Positions 33,719-47,900 of a DNA stretch of 64,000 bases are shown piece after piece. The notes under the pieces were generated by a model. That model searched no databases, was not told where the DNA came from, and was given only the letters and a program-made list of their open reading frames with translations. The position numbers and the translations under genes were made by a program. Position 1 is the stretch's first letter; every line of letters starts with the position of its first letter. The stretch spans positions 2,683,501 to 2,747,500 of the forward strand of contig NC_063982.1 of NCBI RefSeq assembly GCF_932276165.1. The letters are read 5' to 3'. This DNA is from Plutella xylostella (Eukaryota; Arthropoda; Insecta; Lepidoptera; Plutellidae).

Positions 33719-36700
33719 CTTGTCTAGTAAGTATTTCTTTGGGATCTTATTTAGGGTCATACAATAAATAAAAATAGAAAATCAGTTCTCGCACGCAGCA
33801 CCCGTTCAAACGGCGCGGGTAGAACTATTCACAGAATACTTAGCACTATCCCAAGCCACATGCAGTCTGAGCCTCGGAAGGATGGCTCGCGCTACCACCC
33901 GACATTTAATCACAACTAGTGAGTTCTTATTCTGAGTTTAGTACTCTTTGCTCTCTATGTAATTTTTGACAGTTGGTACACTGCGTTTTCACGCCATCTA
34001 TCGGCATACCCAAAAGCTCAACTGACAGCTGTCAAGGAAAACGGCTCATAACTTGGAAGAGCGGGCGTTGTTGGCTGTAGATTAAAAAAAAAAGGAAAAA
34101 GAAAACCGGTGATATTTGTCGTAAGGCTACAACACTAGTGAGGTCCGTTTTGTTTGTTGGTGGAACGCCGACACAAGGTTGGTCTTCACTTCGCCGAATG
34201 CCCGTTGCCCAGTTGTGGTTCGACCTGTAAACGGACCGACAGTGAGCGCGCAGCCGTGTGTCGTCGCTCCTAATGAGGCTGCAACTTACGTCATCCTGGC
34301 CGAAAACTTTTTAGGGCGGGAAAATAAAAAAGTAAAATCGAATGTTCTTTTTTAAAACAGAAAGCTAAGGCCACCACAAGTTTTCGGCCTAGTCCGGAGC
34401 GCTTTGGTGTTAATAGATGTTTTGGGATTTTTTTAAGGGGGGGAGGTAAAATTACAAGCGGACCGGACTAGTAGCGCACCCACCCGCCACCAGGGGTTTG
34501 TGTAAGCGATAGACCCAGCGATTATGATTGTGCGTATTTTTTTAACAGGTAAACTCAAATTCTCGGCCAAGTATATTTTTGGGAAATTTGAGTTTTTTGT
34601 TTGAATGAGTGAGTATTTTGTAGCCCCACAAGTCACGTATGATACACAGGCTGCGCGCGTAAGCTAATTTACCATTTAGCTGTTACATTTAAGTTGAAAA
34701 TCACACAAAGTAAAAAAAACAGTAAAATAAAAAATGAAGACACAAGAATCAGTGATCAAGGTAATCAATAAAGAATATAGTAGGTATGTACTACTATCTG
34801 CTCCAACTACTATCTGACATCCTCATATAAAAAATTTTGATACGTTTGCGTCAGATAATAGTGGTCAGAAAGATTGACGTACAGTTAAAAATGCAACCTT
34901 TAAAAAAAACAAGCTTAAACATAACAGCCAAACTAAAAAAAAACACCATTGTGATAAAAAATATGACGTGATCATCTTGATTGGAAGACTCGTCTACAAT
35001 AAATTTTAAAAAACTAATATCGTGATAGTGATAGGTGTCCCCGCAATCCAGATGCACACAATTCACAAATTAATATTTTCATGCAAAGAAAAAAATAGTT
35101 TTTCTAAATAATCTAGAAAATTGTTAAGTTCTACAAAGTAAAAGTCAATTACTCTATACTTTTTCCAATTAATAACTATCAAAACACATAACTAAAACTA
35201 AAAACTAGACTGTCAAAATGCAAAAATATACAAAAAAGAATTATAATACGACTAAAACTAAGTAAATTCTTTATAAGCGATTTATAATTTTAGAATGTAG
35301 ATAAGTAAAAGGTAGGTAAGTAAGTAAAATAATAATTTGCTCTTCTACATATTAAAAGAAATATTGGAGTTCAAAAAAATAAATAACCGACAACTTAACT
35401 TTAAGTAAACAACGTGAAATTCGTAACATTAATCTCAAACATTTTTTTCAAAATCATTTTATACTAGGTATCTTATAATTAGAGTTACACAGTAGGTATG
35501 TATATGAATTGTTCCAAAAATACAAAATAGTTACACTTTTTTAGGCTACAAAACAATCAATCTGGCAATATTTATATTTAAAAAAAATCAAATTGTATGA
35601 TATACAAAAAAAAAATGATCAAATGGTTCGAAAAAAAACTGTTACTTGCTTAGAAAAAATAAGTTCTAATCTTGTTCATGATATTTTTTTCCGATACTAA
35701 ACCAATAACTATGCCAGGCTGATGTCTTGTGTAGCCCAATGGCTAGAAATAATATTCTTAAGTACTTACTAAATTATGTTCATCAAACAGCGAATATATT
35801 TTTAACAACAACAAAAAATGGTAACATTTAATGGCACCAATTTTTTACACGCCCCCAAAAAATACATGTTTGATCTCAGCAAATATTGAAAATAACAACC
35901 AATCTTAACAATATAATATTAGTTTAATACTTTTAAATGCTTATCGAATATACAACAGTTTTGTTTTAATTCAGTTTTTTTTAAAGGAACATTTTAATCA
36001 CCCTGTATTCGGGTACATTTAGATATTTCTTGAGCAATAAGCACGTTTTCATAAACATTGTAAAAAATCAACACGCAGTCAGCTTTTATTCGCTATCTTA
36101 TTCGTATTTTGATAACTTTCGTAAAATATAAAACTAGAAAAAATATTAATTTTAAAGCTGTTCTGGTAATGTATTTTTATGTTTATTTTTGTTTAATAAA
36201 TAAAACTAAAGATTAATGGAATGAAAGGCTGCTAAACTATAAATATTAAGTCCTTAAGACTTCACGACATCTTATTATACACCATAATATATATTATACT
36301 TACATAACAACATTGAAAACATCTGTAAAGTTACGAAACTATGTATATGTAAATATATCCATATTTTTTTTTACTAACTACACAAGCGACAACATTCAAT
36401 ATAACAAGTTTCCTTATACATATAAAATGGAAAAACGGGTATATAAGTAATACGCCTAATTCTATGAAACATGTAAAAAGTTAAAAGGTAAGGTATATAA
36501 GTGATATTTGAGTAAATATAAGTATATAAATATAATAGTAAAGGTATACATTTTGTGAACGATTTATTGATTACTGGTATTCTTTAGTCCTTATGTATTA
36601 AATATAATGAGTAAGAAAGAGAAAATCAAAGTAATAAGTATTTTTGTTCAGTAATAGATAAGGAAATACAGATACAAAATAGAAATATACACAAGTGCAT

Positions 36701-37789
36701 AATCATACCAGATCATATCTTTAAGACTACAGTAAATAACCTGTATTTCGGCAATAATTCGTATATTTTTCAACTAGCATCAAGCCATACATTTAAAAAT
36801 GTTCAAAAATATTTACCTACTGTTTTACTTTATTAGAATATTATGATAAATAGACATCAACATTTTATAATATGATTAACTTTTGATATACAGTATTAAA
36901 TTGAATTTGAGGTATAGTAAGTGACAAGTTGATCAATTTCTGAGACCTTCTGGCTAAATATAACCAAGTTAATGATCTCAGTTAAGTCAGAGTAGTTGAT
37001 ATAATTATTTCTGTTCAGAGCGCTATCGACTATGAATACTATGACTCACATAGGTTATAAAATTTATTTAAATTTTTAAAGATAAACATGAAAATATTTT
37101 GTCTAGCTATCTACCCCCCGAAACCTCCATTGTGTCATGGCAAAAATCTTATAAAAATAGAAAACAATTATTTTTGAAACGATACTCGATGTAAGTAATC
37201 GCAACAATAATTACGATTGTAAAATTTATAAATAATAATGATTTTAATGCCTACGTCTGTAGAACTAATAAATCCAAATCTTTCTCAAAAATTTACTATC
37301 TATCGCGTAAGAACGCAAGCCTGGTTATAAAAACAGAAATCTAATATTTGAGAGCCCAGACTCAATAATCTTACTGTGTAATTGACCAAGTTTTTGACAG
37401 GTTCAACAAAGATGTCTGCTTTCACAATCGACTGATCTCATGAAAAAGACCCTTTGGCACTTATTGGCATATTCATTTCACGATTGCAACGTAAAATTCG
37501 AGACCGCGTAGCAAATAATTATTTTACCCATGTCATCATCACGTAAATTCTCTATATTACCTCTGATGACATCATCAACATCATCAGCAGGCATTATAGA
37601 CAACTGATTTTAGTCCGAAATAGTAGTAGTCCGAGTAAGATGTTATATCTATGATATAGAAAATAATAATGCAAATGTCACACGTAAAATAACTCAAAAC
37701 GCAATCCCAGTCACTGCTAAAATATTAGCAGCAATTTCGTTACCAAATAAATGCCACAGATGCCAAGGGATCCTTGCCAATATTTTTAT
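33719..37789. other. Spacer and probable cyclin T 3' UTR
   Basis: 33780-34330 is GC-richer and may hold the THAP promoter. 34700-37789 is strongly AT-rich, without supported genes; its right part is presumably the 3' UTR of cyclin T, with several candidate poly(A) signals on the minus strand and no way to choose between them. Confidence 0.4.
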
Positions 37790-38942
37790 CTACTCCGGCG
37801 GCGGCGGCGGAACAGGCGGCGGCGGCAGCGGGGGCAGCGGCGGCGCCTGGGCTGGCGGCGGCTGGGCCGGGGGCGGCTGATGATGATGATACCCCATCTG
37901 CGGATAGTAGTACCCGTCCATGCCCATAAAGTGCATCATCCCGAAGGCGGGAGGCGGCTGCACCATGTAGTACGGCAGCGGCGGCCTGTAAGGGGGTGGC
38001 GTGTGCCAGTTGCCTACCTTGTGAGGGTGTGGTGCTCCGTTCTGCCGCTGCATCTTCATGGGGGGTCCGTTGTCGGGGAGCGCCGAACGCTTGCGAGACG
38101 AGTCTAGCACGTCTTTGGATATCTTGATCTTGAGGCCGGAGGTCTGCTGCGGCGGCGGCGGCGGTTGGACCGCTAGCCTTTCTTTAGGTATCTTGATTTT
38201 CAGACCCTGCGCCGGGCTAGATGCTAGCTTATCCCTCGGGATGGTGATCCTGAGAGTGTCGTTAGTAGGCTCGGCGGGGGGTTGAGCTGGGGCTTCCGGC
38301 TTCTTCTCCTTATCCTTCTTGTGTTTCTTGCGCTCCTCCTTCGACTTGTCGCGGTCTTTGTGTTTGTGTTTCTCCTTCTTTTTCTTCTCCTTCTTGTGTC
38401 TGTGCTCGGCCTCGTCGGCGGGCGGGGCAGCTGGCGCGGGGGGCGGGTCTACCACTACTGGAGGGACCACAACCGGTGGTGGTTCTATGACCGGTTCTCT
38501 CTTCACCTCCCGCTTGACTTCCTCCGGCGATCGCTTCTCAACTTGCACGGTGATCGGGGCCGGTTTCGCCAGGCTCTCTTTCAATAAATTCGACACTAGC
38601 GTCGGATCTGTTTCTATGCCATTCAGCGGTCTCGACGGTGGTATTGTAGGCTCTGGGCGTTTCTGTTCGGGCGGTCTTCTAACCTGACTGCTCCTTTGAG
38701 AGTCTCTTAGTAAATTCTCATAGCCAGGCGTCTCATCGAGTTTCTTAACAACTGGGACGAGTTCTGGCTCCGAATTCGATGGTTGTCGTTGCCGGGGTTT
38801 GTGTTCCTTGGGCGGGGGCGAGGAGAAGGGCGACAGTATGGCGGGCGGCTGCATGTCCCGCACGCGGGCGTCGGGCGCGGGCGCGGGCGGGGGCTCCTTG
38901 GGGCGGTGCGGGGGGCGCGGCGCCGGACGCTGCTCTTGCGGC
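37790..38942 (-). CDS. CycT: Cyclin T last coding exon: Lys/His-rich and proline-rich C-terminus
   Basis: The 384 codons after acceptor CCCCCGCAG include a segment of alternating Lys, His and Glu (38290-38410) and three copies of a short motif: [22 protein letters not shown] and [11 protein letters not shown] (38220-38258, 38171-38209, 38099-38139). The tail is long and Pro/Tyr/Met-rich ([20 protein letters not shown]) and ends in Glu. GC-rich coding sequence creates long open shadows on the plus strand here; those are not genes. Confidence 0.88.
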
Positions 38943-41900
38943 CTGCGGGGGAAGATTGATTGTGAATTAATGCCAAAGGCGTGGAGACACTACCATCAAT
39001 AATCCTCGGATCTCCGGGGTCTCTCTGGGAAGTCATGAGCAACCTAGGTCGACCATAAGCTTCCTGGCGGACGCTTGGGTGGCTTAATATCTAGTAATTG
39101 GTATTTTATGCATAATGGCTCGCTCACCTTAGCGGCTAAGAGCGGAAAATCAGCTCGCCATGATACATATGTAGATGCCACAGGTTGCCATTATCCAGAC
39201 ATAGTGAAGCAGGCCCTATAGTTATCAATTACCTTCTAGGCACGGAGCTGGTGGCAGCCACGGCTGGAGCGGTCGCGTTCTCCGGGGAGAACAGCGAGGG
39301 CAGCCGCGTGCGCTGCGGGACCTCTTGCGGCTAAAAGACATGCTGTGACGATGTTTTAGAGCTTAGAGAGCTTAGACAGTGACAGCGTGTCTTTTAACCC
39401 ACACAGGTAGCCGTTATGCAGATTTTGTGTAACAGGCTCTTAGAATAAGGAAACAAATTGAGGAAAGTGCTTGAACAACGCTGTGTGTTATAACATCTTT
39501 GTAACGAAGGTAAAATACAGTGAAACTATAAAGTCCTGAAATTAAATGAGCGCGCAGCTATCTTTCATGTAGCAACCCTATATAGCGAATCAAAACTGAC
39601 TTTGATACTTGAAATTTTGCCTGTGACTACCTACCCTATTTCTGTATTTAAAAACAACTTACCATCCACAAAAAAAGCTAATTATTCAAACTAGAAGGTG
39701 TTAGTATGAAGGCTAATAGTGAAACCAATAAATATTTATTTAGATAACGTTATTACAACTGCATAAAATATCCGGATTTGTTGACGAAGGGCACACATAG
39801 TAAAATCATCAATTTCTCTTTTTAGACGGCCTGTTCTGTCTCTTCCAGGAGTTAGAGATATTCCATTATAGAGCCCTCTTTTGCAATATGCCAGACGGTA
39901 CTGTCCGATACTCCTATAAAATAAAATAAAAAATGCTTATTTGAAACTACCCTTAAGTTAAGAAAAACAGAGTTACAGAATGAGAATTTAGTAAGTAAAC
40001 AAAAAATATAACTTCAAGTATCAAAATGTTATGGTTTGACTCAACTTAAACCAGCTCAAACCTACAACCAGCGGTATGTAAACAATGTTCGACTTGGGCT
40101 CTAAACCTAGGTTTACCGATAAATGAAGCGTTGGTACTGATAAAAAATGGATTAATACAATTTGTATAATGTTACATACCCGTCATAGACGCTGTACGAG
40201 CATAAACATCCTCCAAATTCGACAAAATGTGTCCAGCTTCATGTTCCGCTAAACATTGTATATAAACTCGATAAATAATTTCCCTAGCTTGACTACATAT
40301 ATATTTTTTCTTCTTCCTAATTGCAAACAAGCGTAAATAGTTGTTTTTATCTAGATTATCCTAATAATTAATAAGAAAATTGAAAAAACAGCCAACCGCT
40401 AACTGCCATAAACAATTGTTATGACTTTTATGTTTCTTTTCTAATGGTGCCAGGCTCCTGAAAATTTTAGTTCCTCAAACATTAATTTCATGAATTAATA
40501 GTTTCACTGTAGTAGCGACTATGGCAGCAAATTTTGACATAAAAAAGTGTTGCAATAGCGTTATAAGCGTTTTTCCTTCGTTACAAAGATGTTACCTACA
40601 GCGTTGTTCGAACACACTCCTCAATTATGTTTAGACAGTGCCAGCATGTCTTTTATCCCACATGTAGCCATTAGTTACTAATCTCCCCCCGTCGTTACCT
40701 TCTAGGCACGGAGCTGGTGGCGGCCACGGCTGGGGCGGTCGCGTTCTCCGGGGAGAACAGCGAGGGCGGCCGCGTGCGCTGCGCGACCTCTTGCGGATAA
40801 CAGACATGCTGCAACTGTGTTTTATACAGTGACAGCATGTCTTTTATCCCACACAAAGGCGTGGAGACACAACGAGCAAAAATTCTCGGATCTTCGGGAT
40901 CCCTCTGAAGTCATGAGCAACCTGGGCCGTATACCGGACTTCTGGCGTGAGCTTGGGTAGCTTAATAGCTAGCATAGGTATTTTACGCATAATGGCCTAC
41001 CTTAGAGGCTAAATGCGGAAAATCAGCTCGCCATGATCATGATACACAGATCCCACAGGCAGCCTAAATTATCCAGACATAGTGAAAGAGCCTTACTAAT
41101 ATTCGGCCACATTTACCTTCTAGGCACGGAGCTGGTGGCGGCCACGGCTGGAGCCGTTGCGTTCTCGGGAGAGAACAGCGAGGGCGGCCGCGTGCGCTGC
41201 GGGACCTCTTGCGGCGCGGGGAAGGGGGGGCGGTGGTGCCTGGAATTATAAAAATAAGAATTATTATTATATGTGGAGTGTCAATAATCACTTAACCATT
41301 CGGTCGTCTGTATTACATAAATCTATACTGACGAAAAACGAACGAACGAGAGCTATCGTCCAATCGGAACGTTTAATACAATAAGATAGAGTTTGTTGCT
41401 CGCGGCACTACTGCTGCAGCACTCCGAGACTAAGTTTTTCGTCTTAGAGAGTGACCCCTCTGTTTAGATATAGTTAGATAAATCGTTTGTCAATTGTTTA
41501 CGAGCAAATTAGCATCTTGGTTAAGTGTTTATTATTACCTATGCTATCACGCTCACATGCGGCAGTTTCGCCTGTCTCTATCGCTCTTTCCCTCTTATCC
41601 CGTTTGATAATTGTTTACGAGCGATTAGCTTTGTTTATTATTACCTATGGTCCGGATGTGCAGACGGCTTATGATGCTGGTGCTTGGCGTGGTGCTGCGG
41701 CGGCCACGACGGCGGCGGCTTGTGCGGCGCACGGGGGGGCGGCGCGGGCGGGCGCGGGGGGGCGCGCGCCGCCGCCTGTCTCTGTCGCTCGCGCTCCTCT
41801 CGCTCCCTCTTCTCTCGGTACGCGTTGTGGTCGATCTTGGTGGGCTGGGCGCCGGCGGCGGGCACGTAGCCGCCCGGCATTGGCTGGCGCCGCTTCTCGC

Positions 41901-44900
41901 GCTCGTATTCTGGTGGGGGAATGTGATTTTATTAGTAAAGTGGGCTGTTAGGAGTCAGAGTCAGAGTGTTGTGGTGTTTGCGAGAGGCCTATGTCCAGTA
42001 GTGGATGGTGAAGACCCGGCTGTCTAGTTGCCCTGACTAGTGGTATCGTCCGGGGCGGATATTTATTTAGAGTAGAGATGAAACGGATAGCTGTTTGGCC
42101 GGATACCGGATGCCGGTTATCCGGCTGCCCTTCTTGTCGGATGGCCGGATAACCGGCCGCCGGATATCCGGCCGTTCGATATTGTTTCAGCAGAACCATC
42201 TTGTGCACCTATAGTGTACTTTTTGACACACCTGGTCATTCTCGTTCTCGTTGCGAGTAATTGTGTTGGCTCGGTCCGATCCGAGTGTGTTGGTTGGTTG
42301 AGCAAATTTGTCAGAATTTATCTTTCAGCATCATGTAGCAGTGTTTACAGCGAAAGACTTTTTTCCGAAGCTGGGCTTATTTATGAGGAGAAGCGAAACC
42401 GTTTGTTGCCTGTTAACGCAGAGAAGTTGGTGTTCATTCACCATAATCTGCCTCTAGTGCACTATGAATATTGAATACTAAATCTTATTTGAATAATTTT
42501 CACGCATACATTGTTTTGGTGGTAAATTTATGTTTTGTTTCGGTGTAATAATTAAATAATGTCCTAATATTTTCGTCTTTTATTGTATCCGGTATCTGGC
42601 CGGATGTTGGTTACTATCCGGCATCCGGCCGGATGTTGGTTACTATCCGGCATCCGGCCGGATAGTATTTTTACGCCGGATAGGCCGGATAACGGATAGT
42701 TGCCGGATATCCGTTTCATCTCTAATTTAGAGGCAAATATCGGTCTTGGATGTTCAACGTTTGTGTCATGTGACGATGTAAAAGTGCCCTTGCCTTTTCC
42801 TAATTTACCTTTGTCTCTAGGGGCTGATGATGATGCACTCACCTCTATCAAAGCTCTTATCAAAGTCATCGCTGCTCGGCATCACGTGCTTCTTGTCGAA
42901 GGGACCTCCAGAAGATGATCCGGGCGCCGAGTGCGGGGAGCTGCCACCTGGAAAGGAATATAAAATTAGATGTTATTAACGAAAATCTACATATTACTAT
43001 TTATTGCATAAAATCTGCATACAAGAATACTTTATTCTGTATTTATACCAAAATTTTATACAGGGTGCTACAAGAGTTATATACCAAAGGGTGGGAGAGT
43101 AAAAATGAATATTTCCGTAGTCGGGTAAGTGGGCAACCCGACTGTCAGATGTTTTCAAGCTGCCCGAAGGCCTCTGACTAGGCTTAACGACTGCTGCCGA
43201 AGCAGCAACCGGGACCCCACGGCTTAACGTGCCGTCCGAAGCATGGAAACGTCCAGAAAAGAACCACTTGAAATCTGTCACCCATCCAATGGCTGGCTGT
43301 GCCATGTGTTGGTTAACCTCAGTGATCAGTTACGATCACTGAAGCTAGCTCAACTACGGACGCTTCCCTGATTGTATCTAAACTCTCCGAATACCACACA
43401 TTCGTATGTTTTTTCTTTGCGGTATCCGTATTCTCCATAAAGACTCACTGTTGTTGGACATGGTCTTCATCTTCTTCTTGAGGCGCGAGGGGCACTTGTC
43501 GAAGATGTGCAGGAACTCGGCCGTGAGCCGCTCCAGCAGCTCCGCCGTCACCGAGCGGTCCACGTAAGAAAACCAGTGGCGGCCCTCGCTCGATTGAGGT
43601 ATCTGGTGGTGAGAGAATTTTAATTATAAATTTGTACAACATATTGGTAGCGATTGTTACCATATTTGTATTTACCTACCACTGTCCGAACCATTTTTTT
43701 TTATATTTATTTAATCCTTTGTTGTATATTTAAGTATATAAGTGTACGAACGGTGGACTTAATGATAAATATTCCATAATATCAAAACCTCCTGCTATAA
43801 TCCTTACCATGGCACCCACATAACTCAGGTACCTCTTGTTGAGGTTTGCCATGTGTGTGTACTGTGTATCGGACCATTTCAAGGCAATTTTTGAGCACTT
43901 AAGTCATAAGGCTCCCATTTGCCGAGGATTATGGCTGAAGGCTCCTAAAGAACTGTACCTATTTATAAGACTTGATAAAAATGTCTAATATTTATAAAAT
44001 ATTGAGCTCTGTTACAGTTCTCCCATATTAATAATGCGCATGCAAATCTTCGCAAACTGTCATATTCCCGGAAACACCCGAATCAGTGCCTTAAACAAAG
44101 CACTTGCATTTTGATCCTTGTTCGAAAGAAATAGTAGTCAATATCATGTGACACATAATCGAAAACAATTTGGGCGGTCGGTGGCTGTCACCGATCAGTC
44201 AAGGGTCTCAAGGTCAAGATCAATATTACTTTTGTGGAATTATAAAGAGCTGCAATTACACATCGTTCTTGTTATTTTTTTCAAATGTGAATTTAATTTC
44301 AACTTTAATTATTTTTGACGATGCCATATTATGAGGCACATTTAAGAATAAAATATGCGTCACATTGATAGACTTCACTTTGCCAATAAAGCCACACCCA
44401 AAAGACCAACTTTGTAATTGTAATATTATTGTGAATGATCAGCGCTGTAAATACTTTTGAACTGAGATTTAAATGTAAACATTTTTATTAATGTGAAATA
44501 ATCAGTGCTGTAAATACTTTTGAACTGAGATTTCAATTTTTTTATATAAACCTGTGTTTGAAATCCATTTCTCCTTATAATATAAACCTTGTGTTATTCA
44601 AACCTTCTTTCATCTATCTTTACATCAGCTTCAGTAAGACACTTGAAAAGTACCTACTGTAACATTTTCGAAGTAAATTTTAATATTATGGAATATTATG
44701 AATTATCTAATCAAATTTCGTTACTGATAAATCAATTATCTCTTTTAGCACCAATTACATAATTCTACTAAAATTTCATGAAGAAAATGCACTTAACCAC
44801 TCTAAATACATAATAGTTTTCTAACGCTCGGGAATACGACCGTTGCCGAACAATGACGAAGATTTCTATGTGCATTATCAATTTTGGGGAACTGTACGTT

Positions 44901-47900
44901 TAATTGGCAGATCCTTATGCCATTGAGGTGAATCAAGTTGGTTTTCCCTTGAAAACCAACGCATTTCAAATACAATATATGGAAAAAAATGAAGATTACA
45001 GCTGTACACACACTCACCGCCCAATTGCTCCACTTGGAAGCCAGGTGTATGCAGAAGCAGGCCACCACCGTCGGCCGGTACTGCAGACACATGGTCGTCA
45101 GGTGCAGACTGTTGGACGCCATGAAGTAGGACGTCTGAGCCAGGTCTTTAGGCGCTGTGGGGAGAGTGGGGTTGTTTAGTTTAGGGTTGGGTTTTGCGTT
45201 TTGGGGGTACAGTAAAATATATATATTATATTGGGTATTGAATATGATAAATAAATGGTAGATGGAGATGGTATGTCATATGACTTCTAAGTGTGTTGAT
45301 GACTAACACTGGAGCTGAACTAGGCTTTGCAAGTGTTTGAAGGGTTTAAAATTTTGTTTATCAGTTCATTAGCTTCGGGGTTCATTAATTGTTATTCACT
45401 CCAGCACTGCGATTTTCATCATAAATAGAGTAAGGGCAATATCTTATGATGCTAAATTAGGTCCATGACATTTTTTAAATGTTTTTGTCAGTAATCTGGT
45501 GATACCATGATAACTAACAAAACAATTGAATTCTATAGAATGACATGGATTTGGGGATGCACGAAAAATATGGAAGGAGTTGACACTTTATGAGGATATG
45601 GGAAACTTATGTGACAGATGTTGGTGAGGATTACATGTTAGGGTGACCACACAGTAAGATAAACTTGTATTTTATTACATACCTATTTTCCATTGGGCAT
45701 TACGTCTATGGCTGTTTTTTTCGTCCACATTTTTTTAAACCATCGACTGCGTTAGGGTATTTCGCGGTGCCAGACTTAAGATGCGGTCTTGTGCTTTAGG
45801 CTACAATTTATTTTGCGTCATTTTGCTATAAGGGGCTCATAAGTACTTACGCGGGCAAATTTTCTTACACATAGATTCTCTGTTCTTTTCATAACTCTTT
45901 CAGCATGAAAGCTAGATCATCATCAACTCTAGTATGGCTACACCAGCCTTCGCGTATCATTGATAATGCTATCGCCATAACTTTTAATTTGACAGGTGCT
46001 GTCAAAAAAACGGATCCGCCATCCGCCAATCACAATGGCTAGATTTGACAACTCATGCCAAACTTAGTGATGGCGATAGCAAAAGATACAATCACCCACT
46101 CAGGGCAAAAACCTCAACGTCTTTACTCAAAACACTGGCCGCCAACAAAACGACGCAAAAGAAAAAAGCAACGCACAAAACACAGACCACACTGTCAACC
46201 GCGCTTCCGGCACGCGCGGTCTCCGAACGCTAGTCTATGGCCGCGGGACCTCAGAACAAGGACTTGGCGGACGCAGTGGGAGGCAATGCGGGCACTTCTC
46301 TCACCTTTCACAAGGTGACACGTCCGCACCACGTGCGTGTGGGGGTGGTCTATAGCCACATCGAAACCTAACGTTTGCAGGAGGACATTCTCGTTGAATA
46401 CCAAGTCCTGTGCCTGAAACAAGGGGAGGCTTTAGAATATGCTGTTTGGTTTTAAAGGTCTTAGTTTTAGGTAAGCTTATACGGAATAGGTAAGGTGCAA
46501 AGTATCTATGTATAATGTATAAGATGATCTGACCAACTAGTAGGACTAAGTTTTAAAATGATTTTCAATCTAAAATAACAATGAGTTTGGACAATAAGAC
46601 TAAACAAAACAAGCCCCCAAACCTGGTGCAACAGGTTTTCCATCCGGGTCTATTCAACACCAACATTCAATGCAACAAATCAAATACATCTGCCTCTGAT
46701 CAAAGTCAACTCAAGCCAGCAGTAGATACAAACAACCATGAGAGTACCCCACTGAAAGCTAATACAATGACCCCCAGGCAGCCCACTTGGCAACGTTATC
46801 CCTCAGCACCCAACAAAAGACCATGTCCCTCAATGTCACCTCCGTCTCCCACCTCGGCTGTGACTACTCAAAACAAGTATGATTCTTTGCCTGTCGATAT
46901 GGTCACGGATTCCCAACCATCCACCAACACCCATAATAAACCACCACCTATTATATTATATGGTATTGATGATGTCAATGAACTATCTATGCTACTAGAA
47001 TCTTCAATCAACCAAAGTAAGTTCAGCTTCAAGATAGTAAATAAAAATCAGCTGCGAATTAGCTTCAGCAGCATTGAAGATTACAAAAACGCCCTTAATA
47101 TATTAAGGTCCAAGAATCTTATTGGTCACACATTTACTCCCAGAGAAGAAAAGTGCTTTCGCATAGTTATAAAAAAACTTCACTTTACTACACCTCATGA
47201 AGCCATCTGCAAAGAAATACAAGCCACTGGAAACCAGGTACGTGGTGAAATAATAAATGCTAGGCATGGACCAGAGAAAAAGCCAACATCGACATTCTTT
47301 GTTAACCTTGAACCTCATATAAACAATCAGAGAGTAAAAGAAATTAAATACATATTCCACCAAGCTGTTGAAATAGAGGATCCAAAGAAAGCCAAAACAG
47401 TTGTGCAATGCCACCGCTGCCAGCAGTATGGTCACAGCAAAAACAATTGTATGCGTCCGTTCCGATGTGTGAAATGTGGAGACAGCCACAAAACTACCCT
47501 GTGTCCTAAAAAAGACAGGTCCACTCCAGCCAAGTGTGCCCTGTGCTCTGGTGAGCATCCTGCCAGCTACAAAGGCTGCAGTGTTTACAAAGAAATCCAC
47601 TCACGGAAATATGGTAGATCAGCGCCAAAGAAACCAACTCTCTCCGCCGAACCCGCCCCTATGCCTGCCGCAACTGCAGCCACTATTCAACCATCAATCT
47701 CGTATGCAGAAAAGCTAAAATCACTTCCAACCAACAATTCAAAACAAGATCAATTTCAACCAACCGATTCAACCCAGCTTGCATCAATAGAAAAAATTAT
47801 AACTCAACAAGCAGAAAAAATTGATATCCTACTCCAGCACATTAGCACTCTCATGAGTCTAATAACCACTCTCGTCTCTCAACTATCAAAATAGGATCTT

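Noticed and set aside
37751..38687. Long plus-strand frames (118, 101 and 122 codons) opposite the cyclin T tail
   Set aside because: They are complements of GC-rich, Pro- and Lys-rich coding sequence; no splice or homology support.
41487..42027. Plus-strand frames of 126-154 codons
   Set aside because: Arg/Ala-rich antisense of cyclin T exon 8 (41645-41909); low complexity.
45940..46230. Plus-strand frames (62-87 codons) before cyclin T exon 4
   Set aside because: Basic, repetitive translation; overlaps repeat-like sequence (GATGGCGATAGC and its complement) and antisense of the exon.
47103..47600. 165-codon minus-strand frame
   Set aside because: Antisense of Jockey ORF1.
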